This document shows, in pieces, positions 10,501 through 22,737 of a DNA stretch of 64,000 nt. The position numbers and the translations under genes are program-made. The DNA is from Trichosporon coremiiforme. Taxonomy: Eukaryota > Basidiomycota > Tremellomycetes > Trichosporonales > Trichosporonaceae. The stretch's first letter is position 1. Every line of letters starts with the position of its first letter. The DNA is taken from positions 885,067-949,066 of the forward strand of contig BCJJ01000012.1 in assembly GCA_039545355.1 (NCBI GenBank). Direction: 5' to 3'. Below the pieces are notes generated by a model, which did not search any database, was not told where the DNA came from, and saw nothing but the letters and a program-made list of their open reading frames with translations.

Positions 10501-11678
10501 TCGTCACTGTCAACGTCGTCGTCATGCACCGGTGAGAGCGCGGAGCGCGGAGAATACGACCACCGCTACAAACTAAACAAAGTTCGAGCAGGAATAGACA
10601 CACCCCGAGAGCTCTCCGTATAGCCTGAGGTAACGTAGAGGTACGCAAGAGGTACCCAAGAGGCGAAAAGCAGGAACACAATCCGAACCTTACATTGTCT
10701 CTCGTTTGTTGCAAGATCTGCGAGGCGCAGAAAACGGGCATGCCTACTGCCCGTAACTGGATACCGCGGGTCCCTCTCTCCTGCCCGCATGCTGTCGCGT
10801 GAGCGTACGACGGCGACGGGTGGGGAGTAACCGAAGAGCGGGGTGGCAAGGTGGCAACGGGGGTGCTTGGTCTGCTCCGTAGAGATCCGGTACCAGCGGC
10901 TCCGGTGCGGCGCAGAGCGAGCAAGAACCTTCGGTGAAGCACATGTACGTAGGTGCCGTAAGCTGTCCATCTTTGTGTATGTCTACGGTGTCTTATGTCC
11001 ATTTGTGTGCTCAGCTGTGTGTCCACCTCCTCGCTGATCTATGTTCAAGTGATGTACGTTGCGCTCTCATCTTATGGCCATCGTTGATCTGCACCCTGCA
11101 CAATCGACGACTGACCCGAGGCCCGAGGCTGGGGCTACCCCGGGGCTGTGTGGGGATGTTTCAAGCTATCCGCGGCGTGCTGCGCTTCCAACAATGGACA
11201 CGTCCATGGTATGGACGCCAAGAACCGGGGAACCGCCGCGGGTGCGTGCCATCGGGTTGTAAACAAAACGGCAAAGCCAATCACGCCCGCCAGCAGGGCT
11301 GCCTGCAATCTACGCTGAGCCGGCCATCCAATCCGACACAGTGCATCCTTAATTCTGCCACACACTTTGGCTACACCTGGGACCGATAGGTTCACGTGAT
11401 TGGCGCCACGTGCGCCACTGGGCTGTTCAATCTGCTTCCGCCCCCGCTGTCGGCGAGCAAGGCATACGTCCGGTCCGGACGCGGTGGCAAAAGCACATAG
11501 AGATGTAGGTAGCCGGGCCGCGCCGAGGAATGCTTAATCACCGATAATGCGGCAGTTGCCCGGCAGTTGCCTGCCACATCGTGAGCGGACACTTTCTCAC
11601 TGCGGTATCAGCCAAGTCAGGCAAGACGTCACACTGGCCCCTGCCCTCCTGACTCCACACACTCCACGACACATCAAC
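7541..11678. other. 4.1-kb gene-free stretch
   Basis: It lies between the divergent starts of the aspartic protease and the FGGY kinase, so it must hold both promoters. The reading frames present are short, overlapping and without recognisable domains or family-like composition. I found no tRNA, no transposon ends and no convincing exon chain. It is unusually long for this gene-dense window. Confidence 0.5.
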
Positions 11679-13760
11679 ATGGAGTACTTCATCGGTTTCG
11701 ACGTGTAAGTGGGGATCGTTGGGGGGGAAGTCGTTGGGGGGGAAGGGGTGGGGTGGAGTGTGGGCAAGGAGACTCGGGCTTTGGCTGCAAGGGGGAGCGA
11801 ACGCCGAGGCGGGAGGGGAGCGAGGAAGATACCTTTGGCTGACTCAACAGTGGAACTGGATCGGCCCGTGCATGCCTCGTCGACCGCGAGGGCACGCTCC
11901 TGTCTGAGCACTCGGAGTCGACGAAGACACAGCGCTCCTCGAGCGACCACCGGATCTTCGAGCAGTCGACGAGCGACATCTGGGACGCGCTGTCGGCGTG
12001 CAGCAAGGCTGTGCTGAAGGAGTCTGGCGTTGACCCCTCCGCCGTCAAGGGTGTCGGCTTCGACGCTACGTGCTCCCTCGCTGTTGTTGACGACGAGGGC
12101 AAGCCTATGTCGGTCTCGCGCATCTCGGACGGCAAGGAGGACGACTCAAACCTGGGCAAGACCGGATCATCCGAGTTTGACGTCATCCTCTGGGCGGACC
12201 ACCGCGCAGAGGAGGAGGCAGACACGATCAACGCGACGGCCGAGGCCGTGCTCTCCTTCGTCGGCGGAACCATGAGTCTGGAGATGGAGACGCCGAAGAC
12301 ACTCTGGCTCAAGAAGCACATGGACTCTGGCCGCTTCGAGAAGGCAAACTTCTTCGACCTCCCCGACTACCTCACCTTCCGCGCTACGGGAAGCAAGGCG
12401 CGGTCCAACTGCTCCCTCGCTTGCAAGTACTCGTACGTCCCGCCGGGCACCAAGATGGCTTACGGCGGGACGACGGAGATCTCTCACGACGGCTGGAGCG
12501 CGCGCTTCTTCGGCAAGATCGGGTTGGACTCGATCGTCGAGCGCGACTTCATCCAGGTCGGCGGTATTCCGGGCAAGAACGGTCTGGTGCTGTCCGCCGG
12601 CCAGCCGGTCGGCCAGGGGCTCGACAAGCAGGCCGCCGCTGATCTCGGACTGAATGAGGGCACTGCCGTCGGATCCGCCGTCATTGACGCCTACTCTGGA
12701 TGGATCGGCACCGTCGCGGCACGTGCGACGAACGCGAAAGGCGAGGAGGAGCCGAAGCCGACAATGGAGGACGCGTCGCGCCGTCTCGCCGCTTGTGCGG
12801 GAACGTCGACGTGCCACATTGTCCAGAGCGAGGATGGAATCAGCGTCCCGGGTGTTTGGGGACCGTACCGTAACGCCGTCTTCCCGGGCAACTGGATGAA
12901 CGAGGGCGGACAGAGCTCGACGGGCCAGCTCATCGACTTCGTCATCACCACCCATCCCGCGTACCCGAAGCTGAAGGAGGAGGCGAAGAAGCAGGGCGTG
13001 TCGCAGTACGAGGTGCTGGGGCACCGGCTCGAGGCGTTGCAGAAGCGCGCCGAGGTGCCGACACTGACTCACCTCACGAAGGATCTCCACTTCTACCCCG
13101 ACTTGCACGGGAACCGCTCCCCGCTCGCCGACCCCAAGATGAAGGGTATGATCACCGGTCTCGAGCTGGATGACTCGCTCGACGACCTCGCGGAGAAGTT
13201 CAACGTGACCCTGGAGGTGAGTACAAGTCGGGCTGAGCCATCGGCGCCAGGCCGTCTACCCCGCAAGCTGTGACATCGTCTGGTGCTGAGCTGACCCGCA
13301 GGCGATTGCCCTCCAAACACGCCACATCGTGGACACGATGAACGCGCGTGGCCACAAGATTGACGCAGTGTACATGTCCGGCTCGCAAGCGAAGAACGGC
13401 CAGCTGATGCGCCTGTTAGCCACCGTGCTCCAGATGCCCGTCATTATTCCCCCGAACCCGTCCGCCGCCGTGCCGCTCGGATCGGCCATGCTGGGCCGAT
13501 TCGCGCACGAGGCCGCCACCGCGGAGGGACACGGTATCCAGACTCAGGAGGAGGTGGGCCAGGTTGCGCAGCAGCACGGCGCCCGTCTCTGGGACATCAT
13601 GGTCGAGATGACCAAGCCGGCGAAGCGTATCGAGCCGCGTGACGGGGAGCTGGGACGTAGGGAGAAGAAGCTCCTCGACGCCAAGTACGAGGTGTTCCGG
13701 GACAGCATTGAGACGCAGCGCCGATGGAGAACGCTGATCGAGAAGGCTGCGAAGGAGTGA
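11679..13760 (+). CDS. FGGY-family carbohydrate kinase (D-ribulokinase type)
   Basis: Model: join(11679..11704, 11851..13216, 13302..13760), 616 residues. Exon 1 encodes only MEYFIGFDV and joins in frame to GTGSARACLVD, rebuilding the N-terminal phosphate-binding motif of the FGGY/ASKHA fold. Introns are 146 and 85 bp with GTAAGT and GTGAGT donors. Further family features are GFDATCSLAVVD, a WADHRA motif, the segment LPDYLTFRATGS, and the C-terminal MSGSQAKNGQLMRL region ending in GSAMLGRFA. This pattern matches the eukaryotic FGGY/YDR109C group, which phosphorylates D-ribulose with ATP; substrate assignment is by family similarity from memory. Cytosolic location is expected since no targeting signal is visible. 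Confidence 0.9.
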
Positions 13761-13926
13761 GCCGAGGCGCGGCTGCGCTAACACCCTTCAACGGCGCCCA
13801 GCGCCGTTCCAACAAGTATAATGCCCTAGTAGAACAGTGAATGTATCAAAGTTCGAGCATCAATGATCCAGAGCGATGCATACATTTGGTTTGTTTGAGT
13901 AGTACAAGAATAGTGCGGTGTTGTGA

Positions 13927-16900
13927 TTATTCCTCCTTCCTCGGGAGACAGTTGACGATGCGCTCGAGCTCGGCCAGCTCCTTCTCCGGCATGGTGTAAG
14001 TCTCCTCCCCAGTCTTCGGGAAGCTCCTCTCCCTGACATCGGCAATGTACTGCTTCACGGCAGCGAACTCTTCCCTGCCCGAATGTCCATACTCCCTCAC
14101 AAACTTGGGCACCTTGGTCTCAGCGTCAAAGCCATACGTGCCGAGCATGTCCGTGAGGACGAGCACCTGTCCGCTCGTCTGGTTGCCGGCGCCAATGCCA
14201 ATAGTCGGAATACCGACCTTGGACGTGATGAGGGCGCCGAGCTGGTGCGGGATAGCCTCGAGGAGGAGCGCGAACGCGCCCGCGTCCTCGAAAGAACGCG
14301 CGAGCTCGATCAGCTCGCTGGCCGCTCCCGCCCGCTTGCCCTGCACCTTGTAACCAGTGCTGGCTGCGCGCTGCGGCATCAGGCCAATGTGGGGCATGAC
14401 GGCAATCCCGTGGCTGCAGAGCTTGCAGACGAGGGGCCAGATCTCGCTCCCGCCCTCGATCTTGAGCGCGTCCGCGCCGGCTTTGATCAGCTCGACGGCC
14501 GCCTGCGTGCCGGCCTCCAGAGAGGCCTCGAAGCTCCCGAACGGCATGTCGACGAGGATGAACGAGGAGCCGGCTCCGCGCCTCACCGCACGCACGTGGT
14601 GCGCCATCTCGGCCAATGTCAGCTCCGTCGTACTCTGGTATCCGAGGGCGACCTGCGCCAGGCTGTCGCCGACGAGAATGATGTCCACCCCTGCCTCGGC
14701 ACAAAGGCGCGCGGTCGGGTAGTCGTAAGCCGTGAGCACGCTGATGGGTACGCCCTCGGCGTATTGCTTCTGCAGCGTGCCGACGGTGACTTTCGGGCGG
14801 CCTTTGAGTTCAGCCGGGCGCGCAGACATGAACCGCTTCTGGACTCCGAGGCCGGTCTGCGAAACCACGGGCCGGGCGAGGGTCGACATTGGCCGCCGGC
14901 CCGCAAAGGTGGGGTACTCGCGCGACTCGCGCTCCCTCTCCCATGCCCTTGTCTTGCGCTGGCGTCCGCGGCGCGCGAAGCGCACGTCCGCGTTCTCCGC
15001 CTCGGCCTGGCGCTTGCCGCGCTTCGACGTCGGCTTCGACTCGGGCTCCGGCTCGAGCGTCGGCGCATCGTAGGAGCCAAACATCCGCTCCATCTCTGCC
15101 TCGAATTCGTCCTCCTCGGGCATGTTCTCAGAGGGTCCGAGTACCGGCTCGGCGACGACGGGCGCAATGCCGAGCTGCTTGTACAGCGCGTCAAGCTCGG
15201 GATCGCCCGTGCTCTCGAACGCGAGACCCTTCTTGCCCTTCACGATCTCGGGCTGCGCGGCCGGGGCAGCTTCAGTCGGTGCCGGAGTGGGAGCGGGGGC
15301 CGAGCCAGCGTTCGCGGCAAGCTTGGCCGCCTCGCGCTTCGCCTTCTCCTTCCGCTTGACGTCGCGCTCCTGCTCGAGCAGCTGCGCCTCGCTCAGCGTC
15401 TTCTTCAGATGGATGATACCGCGCTCGCGGACTTCGATCTTCGCCTTCGGCTCGTGCGGGAACAGGTCGCCCCATGCCACACGGCGCGCATCGTAGTACG
15501 GCTGCTTCCCCGTCGACTTGGCGTAGCGTCTGCGCTCCAGGTTGCCAGTCGGGCTGCACATGTCCATGACGACGTGGCCGGAGCGCTTCATCGGCTGCGC
15601 GATGAGGCGGGGCCAGCTGTACGCCTGCTCGCGCAGCGACTGCACGAGGGCGGGGTCGTCCAGGCTCTCGGCTTGCGGCACGTCGTACTCCAGCGCGGCC
15701 GCGTTGGCAACTTCCAGCGTACCGTGCTCTCCTCCCTCGACGGGGACGAGTTCGGGACGTTGTGACGCCTTCGCCTTCTTCTTCGCCACGATCTCGGCCG
15801 CGACCTGGCCGAACCGGCCGACCGTCGCCTTGCTCTCTGGCCGCTTGCCCTTGGAAATGATCAGGTACGAGTAGGTCATGTTCTCCTCGCCGCGCTTGGC
15901 GTGCTTCGTCTTGCGGAGGAAGGGCGGGCGCTGCACCTTCTGGATGAAGGAGCAGGCCTCGCGAGTGCCGGCACGAGGACACGTGAACTGATGCGGGCAG
16001 GGAGCCGTAATGTGAAGAGGGTACTCGGGCGTGCTCTGCTCCATCAGGTAGGTGCGCGCGGCGTCCATTGCCTCCCAGACCTCGGTCGAGCCACGGTCCA
16101 CGATAACGATGTGCTCCGCGTCCGTCTCGAGCAGCTGCTTCAGGTGGTCGCGGCGCGACTGTGACGTCGGGAGCATCGACATCATGAACGTGCTCATGGC
16201 GACCTGCGGCGGTTGGGGAAGAGCAGCGAACGAGATGTCACGCTTGAAGTCCATCTCGTCGATGTTCACGTCGATGGCGAGCGGTCGCGCGAGGCGCTCG
16301 GCGAGGGCGAGGCCCCATCGTGTACGCTGGATAAGTGTGAACTCGCGGATAGCGTCGACACCAAGTTCCTCAGTCGCGGCCCTGGAGGTCAGCTTGAGCT
16401 TCTGCAGCGTGTAGCTTACCAGAGTCCTGGGGCAATACCGTCGGAGCTCTCAAGGATTGGGCCCTTGATGTCACCGACGCGGGTGCGGAGCTCGCGGAGG
16501 ACGTTGGCAACTGCGGCATACTGCGCAGGCAGGAAAGCGGCCGCTCGAGCAAGAGAATGCTCCTCCGTATTGCGCGAGTTCGTCTTGTCGCTCTTCTCCT
16601 TCTTTGGCTCCAGCATCTCGAGGTACTTGTCGCGGACGATACGGCGGTTGTCGACCTCTGTATCCCTGTCAGTTCGCTTTGCGTCTCGCTAACTCACGCT
16701 CGACCTCGTTCTGAACACCTTCAATGAGCCAATCGGGGAGGACAATCATGCCAATGTTCTTTGTTCCAAAGATCGCAGCGGGTGATCGGCGCGGCGGGCG
16801 GCGAGAGCCCTGGCCGTCCTCCTCTCCCTCCTCGAGCTCGGGCTTCTCCGAAGCAGGAACGGGCGTGATGTCCTTCTCGGGGATGTAGGACTTCTCTCCC

Positions 16901-17109
16901 TGCTTAGTGCGCTTAAGGGACATGTTGACGTCGTTCATGAGCGAGGCAAAGCTGGGGTCGAGCACCGGTTCTGTGTGCGGCGGTTCGTTGACGACGCTCT
17001 GCTTCTCCCTCTGCTTGGCATAGTGACGGCGGAGCAGAGTCGCGGTCGGGGTTGACACGGGGTGCACCCGCGGCGCCCTCGGTGGGCGTGCGAGTATCCG
17101 TGGAATCAT
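13927..17109 (-). CDS. Rsm22-PanB fusion: mitoribosome assembly factor joined to ketopantoate hydroxymethyltransferase
   Basis: Model: complement(join(13927..16381, 16420..16657, 16698..17109)), 1034 residues, introns of 38 and 40 bp. Residues 1-40 are basic with a mitochondrial presequence look (MIPRILARPPRAPRVHP). Residues about 90-540 are the Rsm22/METTL17 family: ITAPCPHQFTC, an RPPFLRKTKHAKRG block, and four Cys (345, 351, 360, 492) spaced like the Fe-S ligands of METTL17; the SAM glycine motif is degenerate (SSDGIAPGLW). An Ala/Pro/Glu-rich linker follows (about 570-690). Residues 745-1034 are a full-length PanB domain (KVTVGTLQ, TAYDYPTA, VGDSLAQ, VDMPFGS, KIEGG), the first enzyme of pantothenate synthesis from 2-oxoisovalerate. 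Met715 begins a second basic, Arg-rich segment resembling a presequence just before PanB. There is no stop, intron or frame change between the two halves. Confidence 0.88.
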
Positions 17110-17622
17110 TGTAGCAAGACTAGGGAATGAGGCAATATCAGAAATGCAGATCCGCCGGCTTGGAACTTTTGCGGTCTCCTGCGCATTCCATGCACCAAAA
17201 TACTGGACGACGCGCACGTGAGCCGGTGGAGGCATGATGCCGCTGGTGGAGGAGACCGCCAGTGCCCTATGAGAGCCGCTGGCTTACGCACCGCAGGCCG
17301 GACAGGCCGGTAACTTGCACCCGGTCTCCATCGGTCATCTTAATTGCCGAACTCCTAGCTCGTACGAACATTCAACAAAGGGCCGTACCTCGAACGACTA
17401 CGACTGCCGCAACGCCTTGGCGTCCCAGCGACGCCTTGGGGACTTGTGTGGCACTGAGGCACGGAGCGGTGATACGAGAGGCGCCCGCTAACGGTGCGTC
17501 GTCGCAGATCGTCAGAGCCTGTGCGCTGCCTTTGCTTCATGTTCTAGAATACAGATGCATCTCGTGCGAATGCCAAATGACCAAGATATGCGAGTGTGCC
17601 GATGCAGTAGAGAATACAGTGT
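17110..17622. other. Spacer between TOP3 3' end and RSM22-PanB start
   Basis: Both flanking genes are on the minus strand, so this 513-bp spacer holds the TOP3 terminator region and the fusion-gene promoter. No coding sequence seen. Confidence 0.6.
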
Positions 17623-20600
17623 CTATGCGTTGGGACAGGCGTTCGCCCAATGTCCCGATTGACCGCACTTGTAGCAGTCTGCCGTTAGTCGTGCCATGCC
17701 ATGTCGACTCACCATCTCCTCCGCCTCCCCCTCCCCCTCCACTGCGGCCACCTCCTCGTCCTCTTCCTCGGGCACGCGTGGCCCCGCGGCGACTACCGCC
17801 TCGACCGCGAGTGGAACGACCAGAGTACCCTCCTCCGTTTTGCTCGTTGGGACAGTCGCTGGCCCAATGCCCATCCTCGCCACACTTGAAGCAGCCTGTT
17901 GTCAGCTGCGCGTCTTAGGTCATCAGCTGGCTCACCTCCGCCAGTACCACCTGACCTTCCCCCACCCCGGAATGTGCTGTTGGACAGACCACCGCGCGAG
18001 CCGCCACCTTCATTCGGGCACTCGCTGGACCAGTGGCCCTCTTCCCCGCACTTGAAACATCCTGCTGTCAGCTACCAACAGTCGATCTCAGCTGCCTCAC
18101 CTCCGTCACCTCCGCCGCGAGTCGCACCTCGGGACGGCTGGCCGTATGACCGCCCTCCTCCGCGAGAGCTACCAGCTTCGTTGGGACAAGCGTTGGCCCA
18201 GTGCCCGGCCTGACCGCACTTGAAGCACTCCCCATTAGTACTTCCTCCTCCACGTTCTCCGCCGCCTCCACCTCCGCCACTGGGGCCATCGTCCTCCCCG
18301 TCGTACCACGCGAAGAAGCCACAACTAGCCCTAGCACTGCTGGGACAAGTCCAGAAGCGGCGACCCTTGTTAGCCCCGGTCTTCGTTGTATTGCATACAG
18401 CCTCGAGCTCGCAGTCGCAGCGCACGATCCTGTGGACACCGGTAGGACGGCGAGAAGGCGCATCATCGTTCCGCGACGGAGCTGGAGCAGCCGGGGCGGT
18501 CGTGCGCGGTCGTTTTGGTGCCGGACCGTCGCCGCCACGTGCGGCTTCGTCAGCCCATTGCTGAGAGTTAGCATAGCATAGAGGTGGCAACTCACGAAGA
18601 ACCCGCACTGCTCCTCACGCGGCTTGGGGCAGGCGTGGAACTGCCGCCCCGGGTTTGCGGCGCTGTTGCTTGTGCGCTGGGCGGCGGGCGTGCCGCACTG
18701 GCAGCATGGGGACTCGTTGTCTCCGTCAGCATGCGCCCTAGTCGTGCCTCGGGTCGTGGCTGGTGCTGCTCCACGCCCGCGAGTTGACGTGCCGCGCACG
18801 GCACCTCCGCCGCGAGGCGGTCCACCAAAGTCGTCATCATTGTCATCGTCGTCGGGGACATTTCGGGGAGCTATGTCTCGCCCACCTCCCCGCCCGCCTC
18901 GAGTGCCTCTTGTCCCTCGCGTACCGCGGGTGCCGCCACGGGCACCACGACCACCCCGTGCAGCTGCGCGGAGCGCCTCCTGCGCCTCCCCTTCCCCGTG
19001 GAGGTAGTTTTTGACCGAATCGACGACTGTGTTAAACTCGCGTTTCGCCTTGACATAAACCTCCCTATACTCTTCGAGACTTAAGTCGATGACTTCGCCC
19101 TTGCGCTGCTGCCCGTCGCAGATGAGCTGCATGCGGTGCTCGGTCTCGCGCCTGAGATGTGGCTTGCTGAGAGAGCGATCAAAGCCAATAGCGTTGAAGC
19201 CCTCCACGAGCCCAATACCCAACATAGAGGGCACGAGGTACTTCGTCTTCTGCTGCGTCTTGGTCAGGACGTACTCGCGGTCGATGATCTTGGCGATGTG
19301 GTCGGCGATCGTCGCGTCCGTTCCAATGCCGTTCTTGTCCATAAGACCGACGAGGTCCGCTTCCGTCAAGTAGTTTGGCGCACTCGTCGTGCCTTCCTTC
19401 AGCATGCACTCGTCCGGTACGAACTGCTCGCCCTCCTGGAAGTCCGGGATTGGGTTGCTGTTCCACTTGTCATAAGAATAGACCTCGAGGTAGTTGCGCG
19501 CTCTGACGATAACGCCGCTCGCGTGGAAGTACTCGCCGGCAATCTCGATCTCGACCGTAGTCTGCATGCCTTCCGCGTTCCTGGAACACGAGGCGAGATA
19601 GCGTCGCGTGACGAACTCGTAGACTTTGCGCTCATCACCTTCCAGACCCTGTGCTCCGTTCGTGGGGTGGATCGGGGGATGTGCCTTGTCGTTCTTGCGG
19701 CCGTTGCGGGGAGTCTGAAAGTCTCCGTCAAGCAGCCTGGATCGATCAGCTTCTTCTCGCATGGGTTAGCTCACTTCTTGGCGTAGTCTCCCCACTCCCT
19801 GTTCAGCTCCTGCTTGCGGATGAGAGCCATGAAGTCGAAAGCCTTGTCGTACTGATCTGTCTCGGTACGAGGGTAGCTCAGGAAACCCTTCTGATAGAGC
19901 TTCTCGGCAACCTGCGGTCAGAAACAGCCTACCTCGCGACTCACATCCAAGACACGCTTCGGTGTCATGCCGAGAAGTCTTGATCCTGATTGTTGCAGGT
20001 CGACCGTAGTCAGAGGTAGAGGTTTCCTGACATCAGCTAGAGAGACGATATGAAGAGCTCACCATTTCGTTGTCGGCTTCTCCTCTACTTTCAGCACTGT
20101 CGCCGTCGGCTCCTCGATGCATCGCTCGCACAGAAGGACGGCGACATCGAGATCGAAGAGATGGTTCCTCCGCCACTTGAACTCGACCTTGAACGCCTCC
20201 CCGTCATCGCCGTCACGTTCACACGCAACGGAAATATACCAGAATTGCTCGGGCACAAACGACTGCACACGGTTGTACTGGTCGACGACGAAACCAAGCG
20301 TGGGGAACTGGCACGGGCCATAGCTGACGAGCTTCTGATCGCCGAGTTCTGGAACGCGGATCTGCAGGGTCTGCGTCAGAAAGCGTGTGAACGCAGCACC
20401 GATGCGGAGGTCCAGCTCGGTGCGCGCTTCGACAGCCTTCGCCTGGTTCTCGTCAAGGTTGCCGGCTTGTCGACAAGCTTGATGGATCTGACTGAGGGTT
20501 AGCTACGTGAGGAACAACCTAGCTCACGCTGCAATAATGGCACTGAATCTCGCTCGCTTCACGGTGATATTCGGGTTCGACTTGCGGCAAACAGACTCGA

Positions 20601-21062
20601 TTTCCGATCCGATGTGCTCCCCTTCCCTGTCGCAATCCGTCCATATCATCAGGATCTGGGCGCGCCGAGCTTCGTTCTTCAAGTTGGTCTCGACCCGCTT
20701 CATGTCCTGATGGTCAATCGTAGCAGTGCTAACAACCCACCGAAGAGACTGAGGTAACCACCGGAATATCGAACAGCTGGAACGGGTCGCACGAGTGCCA
20801 CTTGCGAAAGTCTTCCGGAAAGTCCTGCCAGTCAGCGCCGCCACTCGCGCACACTCACGAGACTGGTCAGATGGCCCAGGACACTAGTGACCGTAAAATC
20901 AGTTCCTCGACCTCCCCCAAGCGGGGCCGGGAGGTTGTAGTCGAAGTCATAGTTGCGAATGTACTGGTGCCCGCTCTGGCGCGAGGTGAAGTTGTTCTCG
21001 GAGAGGATGGCCGTGATGCTCTTCGCAATGCTGGGCTTCTCTGCGACACAGAGCACCTTCAT
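17623..21062 (-). CDS. TOP3: DNA topoisomerase III with two GRF fingers and four zinc knuckles
   Basis: Model: complement(join(17623..17678, 17713..17895, 17936..18061, 18101..18560, 18596..19736, 19775..19911, 19945..20026, 20063..20491, 20528..20706, 20741..20824, 20859..21062)), 1026 residues, ten introns of 33-40 bp. The N-terminus (MKVLCVAEKPSIAKSI) is a Toprim domain with WTDCDREGEHIG. The type IA core follows, with SYGPCQFPTLGFVV and the catalytic Tyr339 in FLSYPRTETDQY. An RGG/RGT-rich linker leads to a first GRF finger (CQCG...NPGRQFHAC...CGFF) and a second (CDCE...NKGRRFWTC...CGFF). The C-terminus has four CCHC knuckles of CFKCG..GHW....CP type, the last three on separate exons flanked by phase-1 introns. 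It decatenates single-stranded DNA crossings, in other eukaryotes with RecQ helicase and Rmi1. A NAGNAG acceptor before exon 9 (18062-18067) could add one Ala. Confidence 0.93.
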
Positions 21063-22737
21063 TCTCGCATGAACATTTGCTGGCGTGGACGTCTTTATCC
21101 ACGGCGCAAGTCCGATCGCTGCGAGCAGGTGCAGGTGCGGGCGGAGTGCCGTTCGAGATTTCCGTGAAATGTTCGAGCAAGAGATATCGCGTCGCACACT
21201 GCAGACACAAGTTGCGGTCCGGTCATCTCCCGTAAACCTCCACCGGAGATTGTTTACATGTCACGTGGGTTTGACCCCGCACTCTGGCTGTGCCTTGGAT
21301 GACGTTACGCCGATGCAGCCGGTGCGTCTGGGGCCACATGTGGGCAATGCTGCCGCTTGGTGTATCGCCGGTTGCGCGTCGGGTAGAAGCATGCATGAGC
21401 ACTTGCGAGTCGATGCAGGGCGGCAATGCAATGTGCGAGGAAGTGGGGCTAGGCGCTGTGTTTCGGGTCGAGATTGGCTGGCTGCAATCGATGTACCGGA
21501 TTTCCGGACATGGGCCGGAGCTCGACGCAGTGCGGCTCGCGCGCCGGCACACGGCCTGAACCTTGGAAATACCCCCTGCACGCCTTGGAAAATGGCCCAC
21601 GGTCCTGGAACCGCTCCTTTGTGGATATGTCCGTTTATCGCGTTCCAAGCGTGGGTGATTTTCCAACAAAAGGTGGAAGGCATGCAAGCCGATAGCGGCA
21701 TTCGCGGTACCTGGCGACCCTCCACCGGAAATTATCATGCAATCCGTTGGGGGATGTTGGACATTCGACCGGATCAGCAAGCGGCACCGGTCCCACCGTG
21801 TATATAGTCCTCATGCAGCCCATCCCGTGATCGACCTCCCCACAATCGTTATCTCCCAACCAACGCTCGCATCCACAGCACCCCCCGCAACCCCACTGCA
21901 TATTGCTTTACAGTCGTCCTCGAACTGTACGCATCATCCAATCTTACGCCCTCGATCAACGCTCAGGTGAGTCGAGTTGTCGTCGTCGACCCCGAGAAAG
22001 CGGACTGCGACTGCGCGAGCCACACGGAGCGAGCGCCCGTGTGTTTGTGCCATGTGTGGCTTTCCATAGCCTCCGGCGTGTCACCTGTGAGAGGCGCACA
22101 GCTGCGTGAGCCACAATTCGCGCAATCCGCTCGGAATCGAGTCGTGTTTCGGCGTGTGCATCCATGCAGATCCCGGTGATCTGGTGGATTGCAGCTCGCT
22201 CGCACCCGCTGGAGTCGAGACGATTGCATGCATCGATCAGGGTATGTGGGGTGGGGACTGACGACACAGAAGGCCGCATCATCTCGGCGTCTAGCATTGT
22301 CCGTCCACAGCCGCACTCTCAGCCGTCTCATTTGCCGACGAAGCGAACCGCGTGCCTAGTTAGGAATAACTGCACGAAATTCGTCAATTTTTTTCCAAGA
22401 AACCGACCACGCCTTGCGTAGTGCTCTTTCACGGAACCAGAAATTCAGAAGACCGGGCCAACTAAACCCGCTCTCGACCTCTGCGACCTTTTTCTGCTGT
22501 GGCTTACCCTGGGTCCCCCGATTGCTATTGGCGTCTTGCACCGTCCCCCGTAAGCCCGTATCCGTAGCCCCGCCTGGCCTCCCTGCCTCTCTCCAGCCTC
22601 TCCGCCCTCTCCATTCTAGACACACATACCCTGTCTAGCTTGACTCGGCATCTCCAGTCTCACCGCCTCACCGCCCGTCTGCCCCCTTCCTATATAACTC
22701 TTTTTTCCATTTCTCCTACCACTTTTCACCTCCATCA
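21063..22737. other. Divergent promoter region of TOP3 and SHMT
   Basis: 1.7 kb with no credible coding sequence. The SHMT side becomes pyrimidine-rich toward the start codon, as in highly expressed fungal genes. A possible 5'UTR donor (GTGAGT) occurs near 21966. Confidence 0.5.
22691..22697 (+). promoter_or_regulatory. TATA-like box upstream of SHMT
   Basis: TATATAA lies 47 bp before the SHMT start codon inside a pyrimidine-rich leader. The short distance suggests a compact core promoter. Functional use is inference. Confidence 0.4.

Noticed and set aside
14083..15765. 560-codon open frame antisense to the Rsm22-PanB gene
   Set aside because: Same kind of codon-bias shadow; no recognisable family, while the opposite frame encodes two known families.
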